Shown: positions 50,685 through 59,189 of the stretch, one piece after another
How positions within the stretch are numbered: the stretch's first letter is position 1
Layout of the letters: each line of letters begins with the position of its first letter
Assembly (NCBI RefSeq): GCF_036173125.1
Contig: NZ_CP108054.1
Span: 4,588,001-4,652,000 of the forward strand
Origin: Streptomyces sp. NBC_00286
GTDB lineage: Bacteria > Actinomycetota > Actinomycetes > Streptomycetales > Streptomycetaceae
Length of the DNA: 64,000 nucleotides
Direction of reading: 5' to 3'
Notes under the pieces: generated by a model
Databases searched by the model: none
Told to the model about the DNA's origin: nothing
What the model saw: the letters and a program-made list of their open reading frames with translations, nothing else
Made by a program: the position numbers and the translations under genes

Positions 50685-51557
50685 TCACTCCGCGAGCAAG
50701 TTCCAGACGGAGTCGAACCAAGACTGCATGCTGCCGACAGAGACCGATCCCTGCGAATTCGGATCCTCATCCTTGACGTAATGCGTGAGGGTGGCGCCGA
50801 AGCCGAGGACATCGAGCGCCTCGATCTCCTCGCCGCTGTCCAGACTGATGGGGCGCTCGATCACCTCGTACGGACCGTGCAGCACTTCGTCACCGTTGAA
50901 CAGATACAGCTTGAACGTGGGGGTCAGCGGCGCATGACGGATCTTGACGTCGACGTTGGGGACCAGACCCTCGGTTCGCAGTTCCCGTAGGGCGCCTTGC
51001 AGCGACGTCGTGTGCAGGCGGGTGATGGCGAGCAGCCGTTGCCTCATGGCCTCGTCGTAAGCCGGGTCCTTGGCTCGCGGGTAGGGAAGTTCGAGCGTCT
51101 CGGACGGGAGCAGCATGCGCAGAGCGATGCGCTGCGGCGCTATCTCTCCCGCGCGGATGCGTTCGACCTGCACCCTGACATGGGCGTCGAGGGACTCGGA
51201 GGTCAGTGTGTAGGCATCCAGAGTGATCTCGGGCTGCTCGAACGCCTTACTGATGAGGCTGCCCAGCGTCACACCACGGCCCGGCTGCGCCGCCTTCGCC
51301 GTCGGGGACTGTATCCGCTGGGTCGTGATCACCCGGGTCCCACTGCCCTGGCGGGACTCGATCCACCCCTCTCCGGCCAACGCCTTGAGGACGCGCTGCA
51401 CCGTGTCCCGGGAAACGTTGAAGTGATCGGCGAGCTCCCGCTGCGGCGGCAGACGGTCACCGACCTCGTACGTGCCGTCGGTCAAGCGAGTCCGCAGCGC
51501 GTCCAGCACGCGCTCGAACTCTCTGCCGCCCCCATCGCCGACCCAACCCTCAGCCAC
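50685..51557 (-). CDS. GntR-family regulator 1 with locus-specific sensor domain
   Basis: The 290-residue protein has a GntR winged helix (LDALRTRLTDGTYEVGDRLPPQRELADHFNVSRDTVQRVLKAL, residues 17-60, in parts) and a C-terminal sensor of about 190 residues: ITLDAYTLTSESLDAHV, IALRMLLPSETLELPYP, FKLYLFNGDEVLHGPYEV and SMQSWFDSVWNLLAE. This is neither FadR, UTRA nor MocR type. It is less similar to GntR2 and GntR3 than they are to each other. Start GTG 51557 has TACGGT six bases upstream, so the mRNA is probably leaderless. Divergent from microprotein gene 1. Confidence 0.85.
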   Translation of the reverse strand: MAEGWVGDGGGREFERVLDALRTRLTDGTYEVGDRLPPQRELADHFNVSRDTVQRVLKALAGEGWIESRQGSGTRVITTQRIQSPTAKAAQPGRGVTLGSLISKAFEQPEITLDAYTLTSESLDAHVRVQVERIRAGEIAPQRIALRMLLPSETLELPYPRAKDPAYDEAMRQRLLAITRLHTTSLQGALRELRTEGLVPNVDVKIRHAPLTPTFKLYLFNGDEVLHGPYEVIERPISLDSGEEIEALDVLGFGATLTHYVKDEDPNSQGSVSVGSMQSWFDSVWNLLAE

Positions 51558-51591
51558 ACACCGACCGTACCTCTCCTAGCCGACAAACAAA

Positions 51592-51694
51592 CCAGTTCCA
51601 GTCAACTCACCAGTCCAACACGCCTGCCGGTTAAGGGATCAGACAGGCCGGGAAGACCAATCTAAGTCAACCAGTCCAATTGGCCGACTAGTTG
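51592..51694. promoter_or_regulatory. Operator region between GntR1 and microprotein 1
   Basis: ACCAGTCCAA occurs twice in direct repeat (51609-51618 and 51670-51679), with further CCAGTT and CCAGTC words at 51594-51604. CAACCAGTC (51668-51676) and GACTAGTTG (51686-51694) form an 8-of-9 dyad around CAATTGG. ACCAGT/ACTGGT half-sites are typical of HutC-type GntR proteins. Confidence 0.55.
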
Positions 51695-51733
51695 ATCGCT
51701 TCACTGGAAGTGTCAGAGACAAAGGGGGGGGCC

Positions 51734-51916
51734 ATGGTCTTCTTCCAACTGCTGTCGGTCGTCATGGGCCTCGGCATAGAGCAGTTGATCCAATGGCGGT
51801 ACGGGGCCATGGGCATCGTCTGTCTGCTGCTGATCACCTGTGGGGTCCGGGCTCGTAACTCGACATGCCTCACCGCCGGCGCCGTACTGTTCGTGCTGTT
51901 GATGGCTCAGGCCTGA
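51734..51916 (+). CDS. Two-helix membrane microprotein 1
   Basis: The 60-residue product from ATG 51734 (AAAGGGGGGGCC upstream) has two hydrophobic helices, VFFQLLSVVMGLGIEQLI and GIVCLLLITCG, joined by QWRYGAMG, then VRARNSTCLTAGAVLFVLLM. It shares the pattern G-I/F-E-x-h-h-x-x-K/R-aromatic-G-x-h-G and h-G-h-K/R-A-K/R with microproteins at 53931 and 55312. No known family comes to mind; the charged pair E...W/L-R/K near the first helix end is invariant. Divergent from GntR1. Confidence 0.7.
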   Translation: MVFFQLLSVVMGLGIEQLIQWRYGAMGIVCLLLITCGVRARNSTCLTAGAVLFVLLMAQA

Positions 51917-52064
51917 GAACGGGTCTACGCCAACGTGTAGAAACCCAGGGTGACTTCGGGCTCGTCAATGGCCTCGCCGATCATTGGCCCCGGCCCCATC
52001 CGGCCCGACTTACCTCCGCCAACCACCAAGCGAACAAGCTCAACTGGCCACACGGTGGTTCGCC

Positions 52065-52820
52065 TCACCGCCCCCGCTCGCGGAGCATCTCCAGGAGGGG
52101 CTCGAACGACTCCACGACCACTTCGGCTCCGGCCTTCCGCAGCGCCCTGTCCTTGGCTTCGTTACGCGCGTAACCCAAGAAGCGGACTCCGGCGCTCATG
52201 GCCGCTTCGAAGTCCGATGCCGTGTCACCAATCATGAGCGCTTCGGAGGGCTTGGCGCCCAGGGCGTGCAGAGCGCGGTTCAGGCAGTGGGGATTCGGCT
52301 TCAGGAGCGAGAGGTCCTGCGTACGGCCGTAGATGTGCGGGGCGAAGCACTCCGACAGGCCGCGGGTGGCCAGGTAACGGGTGGCTGCCAGCGGGGAGTT
52401 GTTGGTCGCGACGGCCAGCCGGGCGCCCAGCGCGTGCCAGGTCCGGATCAGCGGATCCACGTACTCCGTGGGATACGCCGACTCCACGGCTCTCAGCTCC
52501 TGCAGGCTGAGACGTTTCTCCAGCTCGAATACCAGATCACTGTCAGGATGCCGGCCATCGACCAGCCGCAGCACGACGTGCGGATCGGGTTCTGTCTGCT
52601 CCTCCTCCGTGAGGAGCCCGCGCAGGCCTCTCTCCTCCAGCCACCGCACCTGGTCCTTGGCCACCTGCTCCGCCGTGTGCCCCGCGAACAACTTGCATAT
52701 CGGGCCGTCGAAGTCGAAGAGCACAAAGCGCGCTCCGGCGATCAGTCCCCTCAGTTCCTCTGCCACGTTCCCTGTCTCTGCTGTCACCAGCTCAGTCTGC
52801 TGCGTCGTATCAGGAGTCAC
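52065..52820 (-). CDS. HAD-superfamily hydrolase (phosphatase)
   Basis: The 251-residue protein has HAD motif I as VLFDFDGPICKLFAG (the nucleophile and second Asp present, Pro at the usual Thr/Val place), a cap of about 90 residues, motif II VATNNS, Lys in LLKPNPHCLNRAL and motif III MIGDTASDFEAAMSAGV. It should dephosphorylate a small molecule. Its GTG 52820 overlaps the TAG of GntR2 by one base, so both are translated from one mRNA. The convergent microprotein 1 gene ends 148 bp away. Confidence 0.9.
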   Translation of the reverse strand: MTPDTTQQTELVTAETGNVAEELRGLIAGARFVLFDFDGPICKLFAGHTAEQVAKDQVRWLEERGLRGLLTEEEQTEPDPHVVLRLVDGRHPDSDLVFELEKRLSLQELRAVESAYPTEYVDPLIRTWHALGARLAVATNNSPLAATRYLATRGLSECFAPHIYGRTQDLSLLKPNPHCLNRALHALGAKPSEALMIGDTASDFEAAMSAGVRFLGYARNEAKDRALRKAGAEVVVESFEPLLEMLRERGR

Positions 52821-53692
52821 TAGGAGAGTGTCAGGTCAGTGGTGATGGTTGCCCAGAGGGCGTCGAACCACATCTGGGATTGTTCAACGAAGGCCGCGTC
52901 CCGTTCGCTTGCGGCTTTCTCGAAGGAGAAGAGGAGGGACTGGGAGCCCAAGGCGTCGTACATGTCGAGGGTTCCGGTGTCCCACTCCTCCTCACGGCGC
53001 GTCAGCATGTAGTACGCCATCAAGGCCTCGACCCCGTTGAGCAGGTACAACTTCACCGGCGGCGTGAACGGCAGCGCGCGGAACGTCACATGGACATCGA
53101 TGCCGTGGGAAGCGCGCAAGGAGTGGAGGTTGTGGCGCAGGACGTGGCCCTGGGCGTTGCGCTGCTCCAGCCATCGGCGGTGGATCGCGTCGTCGTCGCT
53201 GCTGCCCTCCACCGAGACAGGGAAGGCCAGGTTGATTTTCCGGGACGGCAGCAGGATACGTACGTCGATGGATTCCGGGCGGATGGTGCCCTCGTGGATG
53301 TGGCGCACCGGTTCGGCCAGGGCCGTCAGCAGGGTCTCGGCGGTGAGGCAGGCCGCGTCGATGCGTACGTGCTTGGCCTTGAAGGCCTCCATCAGCTGCG
53401 GAGCCAGGCCCACCATCGTCGGCTGGGGCTCGTCGGTGGACGGGGACACCTCGGCGATCCGCGGCGGGCTGCCCTTGCTGACGTTGCTGAGCAGGCCGTC
53501 TTCCTGGAGGGCGCGGAGGGCCTGGCGGACCGTGCCGCGTTCCACGCCGAACTCCTCGGCGAGTTCGGCCTGCGTGGGCAGGCGGTCGCCCGCCTTCAGC
53601 TCGCCGCCGCGAATGCGGTCCCTGAGGATGTCGGCGATCTCCTGGGGCGTGAGCCTTCTGCTGCCGTTCACTGCGACGTTCTCCTGGGTCAC
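52820..53692 (-). CDS. GntR-family regulator 2 with locus-specific sensor domain
   Basis: The 290-residue protein from GTG 53692 has the winged helix EIADILRDRIRGGELKAGDRLPTQAELAEEFGVERGTVRQAL (residues 18-58, in parts) and the sensor: VRIDAACLTAETLLTAL, IDVRILLPSRKINLAFP, VKLYLLNGVEALMAYYML, DMYDALGSQSLLFSF and SQMWFDALWATI. It is clearly paralogous to GntR3 (FRALPFTPPVKLYLLNG is shared exactly). TAGCGT lies six bases before the GTG with no ribosome site: a leaderless arrangement. It is co-transcribed with the HAD gene and divergent from microprotein 2. Confidence 0.87.
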   Translation of the reverse strand: MTQENVAVNGSRRLTPQEIADILRDRIRGGELKAGDRLPTQAELAEEFGVERGTVRQALRALQEDGLLSNVSKGSPPRIAEVSPSTDEPQPTMVGLAPQLMEAFKAKHVRIDAACLTAETLLTALAEPVRHIHEGTIRPESIDVRILLPSRKINLAFPVSVEGSSDDDAIHRRWLEQRNAQGHVLRHNLHSLRASHGIDVHVTFRALPFTPPVKLYLLNGVEALMAYYMLTRREEEWDTGTLDMYDALGSQSLLFSFEKAASERDAAFVEQSQMWFDALWATITTDLTLS

Positions 53693-53714
53693 AACCAAAC
53701 GCTACAACTTTGCT

Positions 53715-53806
53715 CCATCTTAGGCGAGTTGTTCGGGAGTTGTTGGTTAGTCAGAACCAACTCCGGGTAAGTTATTCAATGTTGGCAACCAACTAAGCCA
53801 AGATGG
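53715..53806. promoter_or_regulatory. Operator region between GntR2 and microprotein 2
   Basis: GTTGGTT-AGTCAG-AACCAAC (53742-53761) and GTTGG-CAA-CCAAC (53781-53793) are perfect dyads. CCATCTTAGG (from 53715) and its near-complement ending CCAAGATGG (to 53805) enclose them. The same GTTGG/CCAAC half-sites recur before microprotein 3. Confidence 0.7.
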
Positions 53807-53930
53807 CGGAACGCCCCCCTCCTTTCGCAACTACTTGGCAGCTACGCAGTACGCGCCCGAAAGCACCCGCTCTGCCCGCAGTGCCCGCCCTGCCCCTGGA
53901 AGCCCGCCACTCCCCGAAGGAGGATCCACC

Positions 53931-54119
53931 ATGCCCGCCATCGCCTTCATCTCCGCAGTCTTCGTCGTCGGTTTCGAGGAGCTCGTCGAGTGGCGGTACG
54001 GTCCCGTCGGCATCCTGGGCCTGCTTCTGCTCAGCATCGGGATCAAGGCCAAGAGCCCCGCCTGCAGCTCGATCGGAGCGGTCCTGCTCGCCATACTCGT
54101 CTCGGGACCGGCCCTGTGA
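53931..54119 (+). CDS. Two-helix membrane microprotein 2
   Basis: The 62-residue product from ATG 53931, after a strong GGAGG site, reads PAIAFISAVFVVGFEELVEW, RYGPVGILGLLLLSIGIKAK, SPACSSIGAVLLAILVSGPA. Two or three hydrophobic helices are likely. GFEELVEWRYG aligns with GIEQLIQWRYG of microprotein 1 and GFEQFVQLKFG of microprotein 3. Role unknown; a small membrane effector or subunit controlled by the divergent GntR2 is inferred. Confidence 0.72.
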   Translation: MPAIAFISAVFVVGFEELVEWRYGPVGILGLLLLSIGIKAKSPACSSIGAVLLAILVSGPAL

Positions 54120-54191
54120 GCTGGGAAGACCCCGCCCCGAGTGAGTCACCGTCCGACGATCCTCCGCCCGACGATCCACCCGTGGGAGACC

Positions 54192-55103
54192 TCAGTTTGT
54201 GAGCTCAAGCTCCAGACTGATGGTCTCCCACAGTGCGTTGAACCACAGATGCGACTGCTCCACGAACGTGGTGTCCCGCAGCACGGGCCCCTGCTCGAAG
54301 GGGAACAGCATGGACCGCGTGCCTTGGGCGTCGTACACATCCAGTCGCTCATGGTCGATCTGCTCGCCGCGCCGCGTGAGCGTGTAGTACGCGAACAGCG
54401 CCTCCGCCCCGTTGAGCAGGTACAACTTCACCGGCGGCGTGAACGGCAGCGCGCGGAACGTGACATGGACGTCGATGCCATGGGTGGCCCGTAGAGCCAG
54501 CAGATTGTGGCGAAGCACCTGGCCCTGGGCGTTGCGCTGGGCCAGCCAGCGCTCGTGCACCACGTCGTCATCGCTGCCGCCGTCCACCGGGACGGGGAAC
54601 GCGAGGTCGATGTCGCGGCTCGGCAGCAGGACCCGGACGTCGACCTTGGCCGGTTTCATACGGCCCTCGTGGATGAGCCGGAGGGGTTCGCCCATGGCGA
54701 GCGTGAGTGAGACCGCCGTCAGGCACAGGGCGTCGATCTCCACATGCGGGGCCTCGAACGCGGCCGCTATCCGCGGCGCCAGCGCCACCATGGTGGGCTG
54801 CGGTGTCTCGGGCCCGGGCAGGGCCTTGTCCGCGTCCTCGGCGACGGTCGCAGGACGCCCTTTGGACACGTTGGACAGCAGATGCTCCGACTGCAGGATG
54901 CGCAGCGCCTGGCGTACGGCACCGCGCTCGACGCCGAACTCGTCGGCCAGTTTGGCCTGCGTGGGCATGCGCTGGCCCGGCTGCAGCTCGCCGGACCTGA
55001 TCCGACTGCGCAGCGCCTCAGCGACCTCTCGGTGTGACCGCTGCGGCCGCTGGGACCGTTGAGACCGATTCCGCCCATTGGCGGCAGCGCGTTCCGCGTC
55101 CAC
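54192..55103 (-). CDS. GntR-family regulator 3 with locus-specific sensor domain
   Basis: The 303-residue protein from GTG 55103 has a basic start (NRSQRSQRPQRSHRE), the winged helix VAEALRSRIRSGELQPGQRMPTQAKLADEFGVERGAVRQAL (about residues 27-67, in parts) and the sensor: VEIDALCLTAVSLTLAM, VDVRVLLPSRDIDLAFP, VKLYLLNGAEALFAYYTL, VYDAQGTRSMLFPF and SHLWFNALWETI. TAGTGT is six bases before GTG, and the sequence around it (TTTGGTTGTGG, AAGTTGTAG) matches the GntR2 promoter, showing duplication of the whole unit. Divergent from microprotein 3. Confidence 0.87.
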   Translation of the reverse strand: MDAERAAANGRNRSQRSQRPQRSHREVAEALRSRIRSGELQPGQRMPTQAKLADEFGVERGAVRQALRILQSEHLLSNVSKGRPATVAEDADKALPGPETPQPTMVALAPRIAAAFEAPHVEIDALCLTAVSLTLAMGEPLRLIHEGRMKPAKVDVRVLLPSRDIDLAFPVPVDGGSDDDVVHERWLAQRNAQGQVLRHNLLALRATHGIDVHVTFRALPFTPPVKLYLLNGAEALFAYYTLTRRGEQIDHERLDVYDAQGTRSMLFPFEQGPVLRDTTFVEQSHLWFNALWETISLELELTN

Positions 55104-55109
55104 AACCAA

Positions 55110-55273
55110 ACACTACAACTTCGCGCCATCTTTGGGCAGTTACCGGGAAGGTGGTTATGAGACGTCTCCAAGCGGAGATAAGCAGAGTGGAGTTGGTCGC
55201 CAACTTCAGCAACATGGCCAGGTTTTCGGAGAAGTTGGTAACCACCGGTGACTGGATCGGCCAGTTGGTCACC
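55110..55273. promoter_or_regulatory. Operator region between GntR3 and microprotein 3
   Basis: AGTTGG-TCG-CCAACT (55191-55205) is a perfect dyad. AGTTGGTAACC (from about 55232) and AGTTGGTCACC (from about 55263) are extra half-sites. ACTACAACTT.GC.CCATCTT near 55111-55132 is shared with the GntR2 upstream region. Confidence 0.65.
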
Positions 55274-55311
55274 GCCGGTCACCGCGTCCCCATCCCGAAG
55301 GAGGGACCGTA

Positions 55312-55500
55312 ATGCCGCTCATCGCCACCCTCGCCATCGCCGCCCTCATCATCGGCTTCGAACAGTTCGTCCAGCTGAAGTTCGGGGTGATGGGCCTCAT
55401 CGCATTCGTTGCCCTCTCTGTCGGCATCAAGGCCAAGAACACGTACATCAGCGGTATCGGAGCAGTGATCCTCGTACTGCTGCTCACCCAGACCGGCTGA
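55312..55500 (+). CDS. Two-helix membrane microprotein 3
   Basis: The 62-residue product from ATG 55312 (GGAGGGACCGTA upstream) reads PLIATLAIAALIIGFEQFV, QLKFGVMGLIAFVALSVG, IKAKNTYISGIGAVILVLLL. It shares the GFE..h, KFG..G and hGIKAK positions of the other two microproteins and the same length as microprotein 2. No Cys, unlike the others. Convergent with the Eis-like gene. Confidence 0.72.
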   Translation: MPLIATLAIAALIIGFEQFVQLKFGVMGLIAFVALSVGIKAKNTYISGIGAVILVLLLTQTG

Positions 55501-55614
55501 CCGGACGCCACCGTCCGTCGTCAGTCCGGCTGGCCGGGCTCCCTCCTGGAGGGGAGCCGGGAGCTCGGCCAGACGGTTCCCATCGCGCTACGGAGGACAG
55601 GAGGTGACAGGACC

Positions 55615-56898
55615 TCAGAAGACGTCCGGGCACCAAGGCCGCCTGGACGTACGCAACAGGGCGTCGGCGGTGGTCGCGGCGCCCGCCCGCGACTCGGCCA
55701 CCCGGCCGAGCGCGGCGAGCCGCACCGCCGACTCGTCCCCGAGCCAGAGCGCCGCCAACTCACCTGCGCCCAGCGTGAGTTCGGCGGCGTCGTTGGTTCG
55801 CGAGCAGCCCGCCCCGTCCGGTGACGCGTCCAGCCGGTACCGCCCGGCCGACAGACCGTCCCCGTCCGTGACCTCCAGTACGAGCGTCCCGGTACCGGTG
55901 TACGTACGCGCCTCAAGAGCCCGTACGACATCCAGGATCCGTACCCACAGCCAGTCGGCCTGCGTGGTGAGCCGCGCCGCCCGCGGGTCCGGCAGCAGGT
56001 GCGGCAGCAGGTCGTCCGGAGCGCGATGGCCCGTCTTCACCGCCGTGACCCAGTCCACCGAGCAGACGTGCTGCCACAGCGCGCGCTCGGCGGCCGGCGA
56101 CACCGCGATCATGCCCTTCACCTTCGCCGTGTTCAGCGGCAGCTTGGCGTCGTCGTCCCACTCCCCGTCCGAGATGTAGGGGAGCAGGCCCTCGACCTCG
56201 CCGTCGGCGTTCCGGTACACGGCGTAGAAGGGCTCGGTCCACGAGGCCCGGTCCAGCGTCAGCACACCGGTGTTGACCTGCCACCACCGCTCGCCCCTGT
56301 CGACCACCCCCGGCTGCACCCGCCTGAGCCGCTCGTGCAGCTCCGGACCGATCTTGCGTACGTCCTCGCCGTCCACCAGGTCGATCCGCCCGCCGTCGTC
56401 CGGGCCCGCCCACCGGGGGTCCAGCCCCGACCGCGGCACCTCGATCGTCCACTCGGTGGCCGTGGTGGCCGGCCCGAAGCCGTACCGCCCGTAGATCGGA
56501 TACTCGGCCGCGATCAACGTCGCCACCACGTCGCCCCGTTCCTTCGCGGCGGCCAGGTCCCGCGCCATCATCCGCGTGAGCAGCCCGCGCCGCCGGTGGG
56601 TGGAAGTGACGCTCACATTCGTGATGGCATCGGCGGGTACGACGTCGCCGCCCACCACCGTGAGCTCCTGCGCGAACGACCGGAACGTCGCCACGCACCG
56701 CCCGCCGTCGAAGGCTCCCAGCGTGCGCTCCGGCACGATGTACGAACTCCGGTCCGCGATCTCCGCCTCCGAGATGGCGGGCGGTCGCAGAAACCCGGTG
56801 TTCAGTGCGCGGATCCAGTCCGGGATCTCGGTCTCGGTGATCTGGCGTACGTCGATGTCCCGCACGCCCGGGCCCTGTATGTCCTGGTGACGGCTCAT
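55615..56898 (-). CDS. Eis-type GNAT N-acetyltransferase
   Basis: The 427-residue protein matches the Eis family: an N-terminal GNAT domain ([47 protein letters not shown] with the acetyl-CoA loop), a second GNAT-like domain ([18 protein letters not shown] onwards) and a sterol-carrier-like C-terminal domain ending PDVF, whose free C-terminal carboxylate is the general base in Eis. Mycobacterial Eis acetylates aminoglycosides at several amines. The start ATG has TAGGCT seven bases upstream and no ribosome site. Confidence 0.92.
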   Translation of the reverse strand: MSRHQDIQGPGVRDIDVRQITETEIPDWIRALNTGFLRPPAISEAEIADRSSYIVPERTLGAFDGGRCVATFRSFAQELTVVGGDVVPADAITNVSVTSTHRRRGLLTRMMARDLAAAKERGDVVATLIAAEYPIYGRYGFGPATTATEWTIEVPRSGLDPRWAGPDDGGRIDLVDGEDVRKIGPELHERLRRVQPGVVDRGERWWQVNTGVLTLDRASWTEPFYAVYRNADGEVEGLLPYISDGEWDDDAKLPLNTAKVKGMIAVSPAAERALWQHVCSVDWVTAVKTGHRAPDDLLPHLLPDPRAARLTTQADWLWVRILDVVRALEARTYTGTGTLVLEVTDGDGLSAGRYRLDASPDGAGCSRTNDAAELTLGAGELAALWLGDESAVRLAALGRVAESRAGAATTADALLRTSRRPWCPDVF

Positions 56899-57107
56899 GG
56901 CTGTCAGCCTAGGCAGGTGGGCACGGGCTGCCCCAGGGGTTTTCCGGCGGCAGGATCACGGTGGAAGGGTGCATCAACCGCTGACCTGCTCGGCCTCCGG
57001 GAGCGGGTCTGCACGAACCGGCGCCCCCAATTCCCTGGCGGTGAGCGGAAGATACGTCAAGGGGCCGTGGTGGAACCGCCCGTGCCGGTGAGGCACTCTG
57101 TGCAGTT

Positions 57108-59174
57108 GTGGGGAGCTTTCCGTATCAGAGCGGGTCCAGGTCCAGGGACGATGCCGCGCACATGGTGGTGTGCGGGGACGACGCGTTGGCGCACCGGCTG
57201 GCGGCGGAGCTGCGCGGGGTCTACGGGGAGCAGGTGACGCTGGTCGTACCGTCCGCCGTGCGCACCGTACGGCCACCGGTCGTCGGCCGGGCGTCCGCGC
57301 TGCTCGACCGGGTGTCGGCGGCGGTGACCCGGGCGGCGGGCAGCGGCGGCAACGGCGGTGGCGGGGCTTCCTCGGACCGAGCCGCCGCTGGCGGGGCTTC
57401 CGCGGGCCGGGCCCCCGGTGCGGGGTCGCCTCCCGAACCCTTGGAGGCCGCCGAGCTGACCGAGGCCGTGCTCGCCGAGGCGGGCGTCGAGCGGGCGGAC
57501 GCGCTGGCGCTCGTGTACGACGACGACGAGACGAACATCCGCGCCGCCCTCACCGCCCGCCGACTCAACCCCCGGCTCCGCCTGGTCATCCGGCTCTACA
57601 ACCGCCGCCTGGGCCAGCACCTCGAGGCCCTGCTGGACCAGGCCTCGGCGCTGGCCATGGCGGGAGCGGGCACGGGGGACGGAGCCACTGCCGGTGCCGG
57701 TGATTCCCGGGAGCCCGGTCGGGAGCCCGGTGTCGTCGACGCCTCCACCACCGTCCTCTCCGACGCCGACACCGCCGCTCCCGCCCTGGCCGCGACCGCG
57801 GTGGCCGGGACCAGCAAGGTCGTACAGGCGGATGGGCTGATGCTGCGGGCCATGGAGCGACCGCCGCCCGGCCCCGGCCAGATCGCCGACCCCGGTCTGT
57901 GCACCCTGGCCCTGCTGTCGGCGACGACCAACGACCCGGCCGGCGCGGACGGTTCCGACAGCAGCGGTGAGCACGGCCCTCAACTCCTGCCCGACGAACG
58001 GTCCGTGGCCGCCGCGACCGGCCGTGGCACCGTCGTCCTGGAAACGGTGTCGTACTCGGGCCCCACCGCCCCCTCGGGCCGTGGCGTCGTGCCCGCCCTG
58101 CCCTTCGCCGCCCTGTTCTCCCGGCGCCTGCGCTGGTCGTTCGCAGGCCTGGTGGGCTGTGTGGTCGCGCTCGTGATCACGTCGTTGGTGGTGACGGACG
58201 AAAATCCGTTGCACGCCACCTATCTGACGCTGCTCGATCTCTTCGCCATCAACGAGCCCGCGCTCAACCAGTCGCAAGGCCGCCAAATTCTCCAACTCCT
58301 CACCAGTCTCGTCGGGTTGCTGCTCCTACCTGTCCTGCTCGCCGCGGTCCTCGAAGCCCTCGGCACCTTCCGCAGCGGTTCGGCGCTGCGCCGGCCGCCC
58401 CGCGGGCTCTCCGGCCATGTCGTCCTGCTCGGGCTCGGCAAGATCGGTACGCGTGTCCTCACGCGGTTGCGCGAACTCGACACCCCGGTGGTGTGCGTCG
58501 AGGCCGACCCCGAGGCCCGCGGGATCGCCACCGCGCGGCGCCTGCGTGTGCCCGTCGTCCTCGGCGACGTCACCCAGGAAGGCGTCCTGGAAGCCGCCAA
58601 GATCCACCGGGCCCACACACTGCTGGCGCTGACCAGCGCGGACACCACCAACCTCGAAGCCGCTCTGTACGCCAGGACGGTGCGCCCCGATCTGCGCGTC
58701 GTCCTGCGGCTGTACGACGACGACTTCGCCACCGCGGTGTACCGCACCCTGCGATCGGCCCACCCTTACGCGCTCACCCGCAGCCGAAGCGTCACCTACC
58801 TCGCCGCGCCCGCCTTCGCCGGAGCGATGATGGGCCGCCAGATCCTGGGCGCCATACCCGTCGAACGCCGCGTGCTGCTCTTCGCGGCCCTGGACGTCGC
58901 CGGGCACCCGCAACTGGACGGCCGGACGGTCGCCGAGGCCTTCCGCCCCGGCGCGTGGCGGGTCGTCGCCCTGGACACGACGGCCCCGGACGAACGCAGC
59001 CCCGACCTGGCCACCGACCCCGGCCCGGACGCCCCCGCAAGGACACCGGGCCTGGTCTGGGACCTGCCGCCCGGCTACGTCATGGGCGCCGGCGACCGCG
59101 TAGTCCTGGCCGCCACCCGCCGCGGCCTCGCGGAACTACTGGGCCGCCGGCGCCGCGACCGTACGAACCCATAA
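57108..59174 (+). CDS. TrkA/RCK-domain ion-channel-like membrane protein
   Basis: The 688-residue protein has an RCK-like N-terminal domain (MVVCGDDALAHRLAAEL; DALALVYDDDETNIRAALTARRLNP) broken by Gly/Ala/Ser-rich inserts (about 75-125 and 190-260), two transmembrane helices (WSFAGLVGCVVALVITSLVV and LLTSLVGLLLLPVLLAAVLEAL) with a pore-loop-like stretch LHATYLTLLDLFAINEP between, and a canonical TrkA-N domain (HVVLLGLGKIGTRVLTRL, GxGxxG; VVCVEAD). The T-x-G-Y-G filter of K+ channels is absent. It may gate an ion other than potassium or act as a sensor. GTG 57108. Confidence 0.85.
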   Translation: MGSFPYQSGSRSRDDAAHMVVCGDDALAHRLAAELRGVYGEQVTLVVPSAVRTVRPPVVGRASALLDRVSAAVTRAAGSGGNGGGGASSDRAAAGGASAGRAPGAGSPPEPLEAAELTEAVLAEAGVERADALALVYDDDETNIRAALTARRLNPRLRLVIRLYNRRLGQHLEALLDQASALAMAGAGTGDGATAGAGDSREPGREPGVVDASTTVLSDADTAAPALAATAVAGTSKVVQADGLMLRAMERPPPGPGQIADPGLCTLALLSATTNDPAGADGSDSSGEHGPQLLPDERSVAAATGRGTVVLETVSYSGPTAPSGRGVVPALPFAALFSRRLRWSFAGLVGCVVALVITSLVVTDENPLHATYLTLLDLFAINEPALNQSQGRQILQLLTSLVGLLLLPVLLAAVLEALGTFRSGSALRRPPRGLSGHVVLLGLGKIGTRVLTRLRELDTPVVCVEADPEARGIATARRLRVPVVLGDVTQEGVLEAAKIHRAHTLLALTSADTTNLEAALYARTVRPDLRVVLRLYDDDFATAVYRTLRSAHPYALTRSRSVTYLAAPAFAGAMMGRQILGAIPVERRVLLFAALDVAGHPQLDGRTVAEAFRPGAWRVVALDTTAPDERSPDLATDPGPDAPARTPGLVWDLPPGYVMGAGDRVVLAATRRGLAELLGRRRRDRTNP

Positions 59175-59189
59175 GCGGCCGACCGCGGC

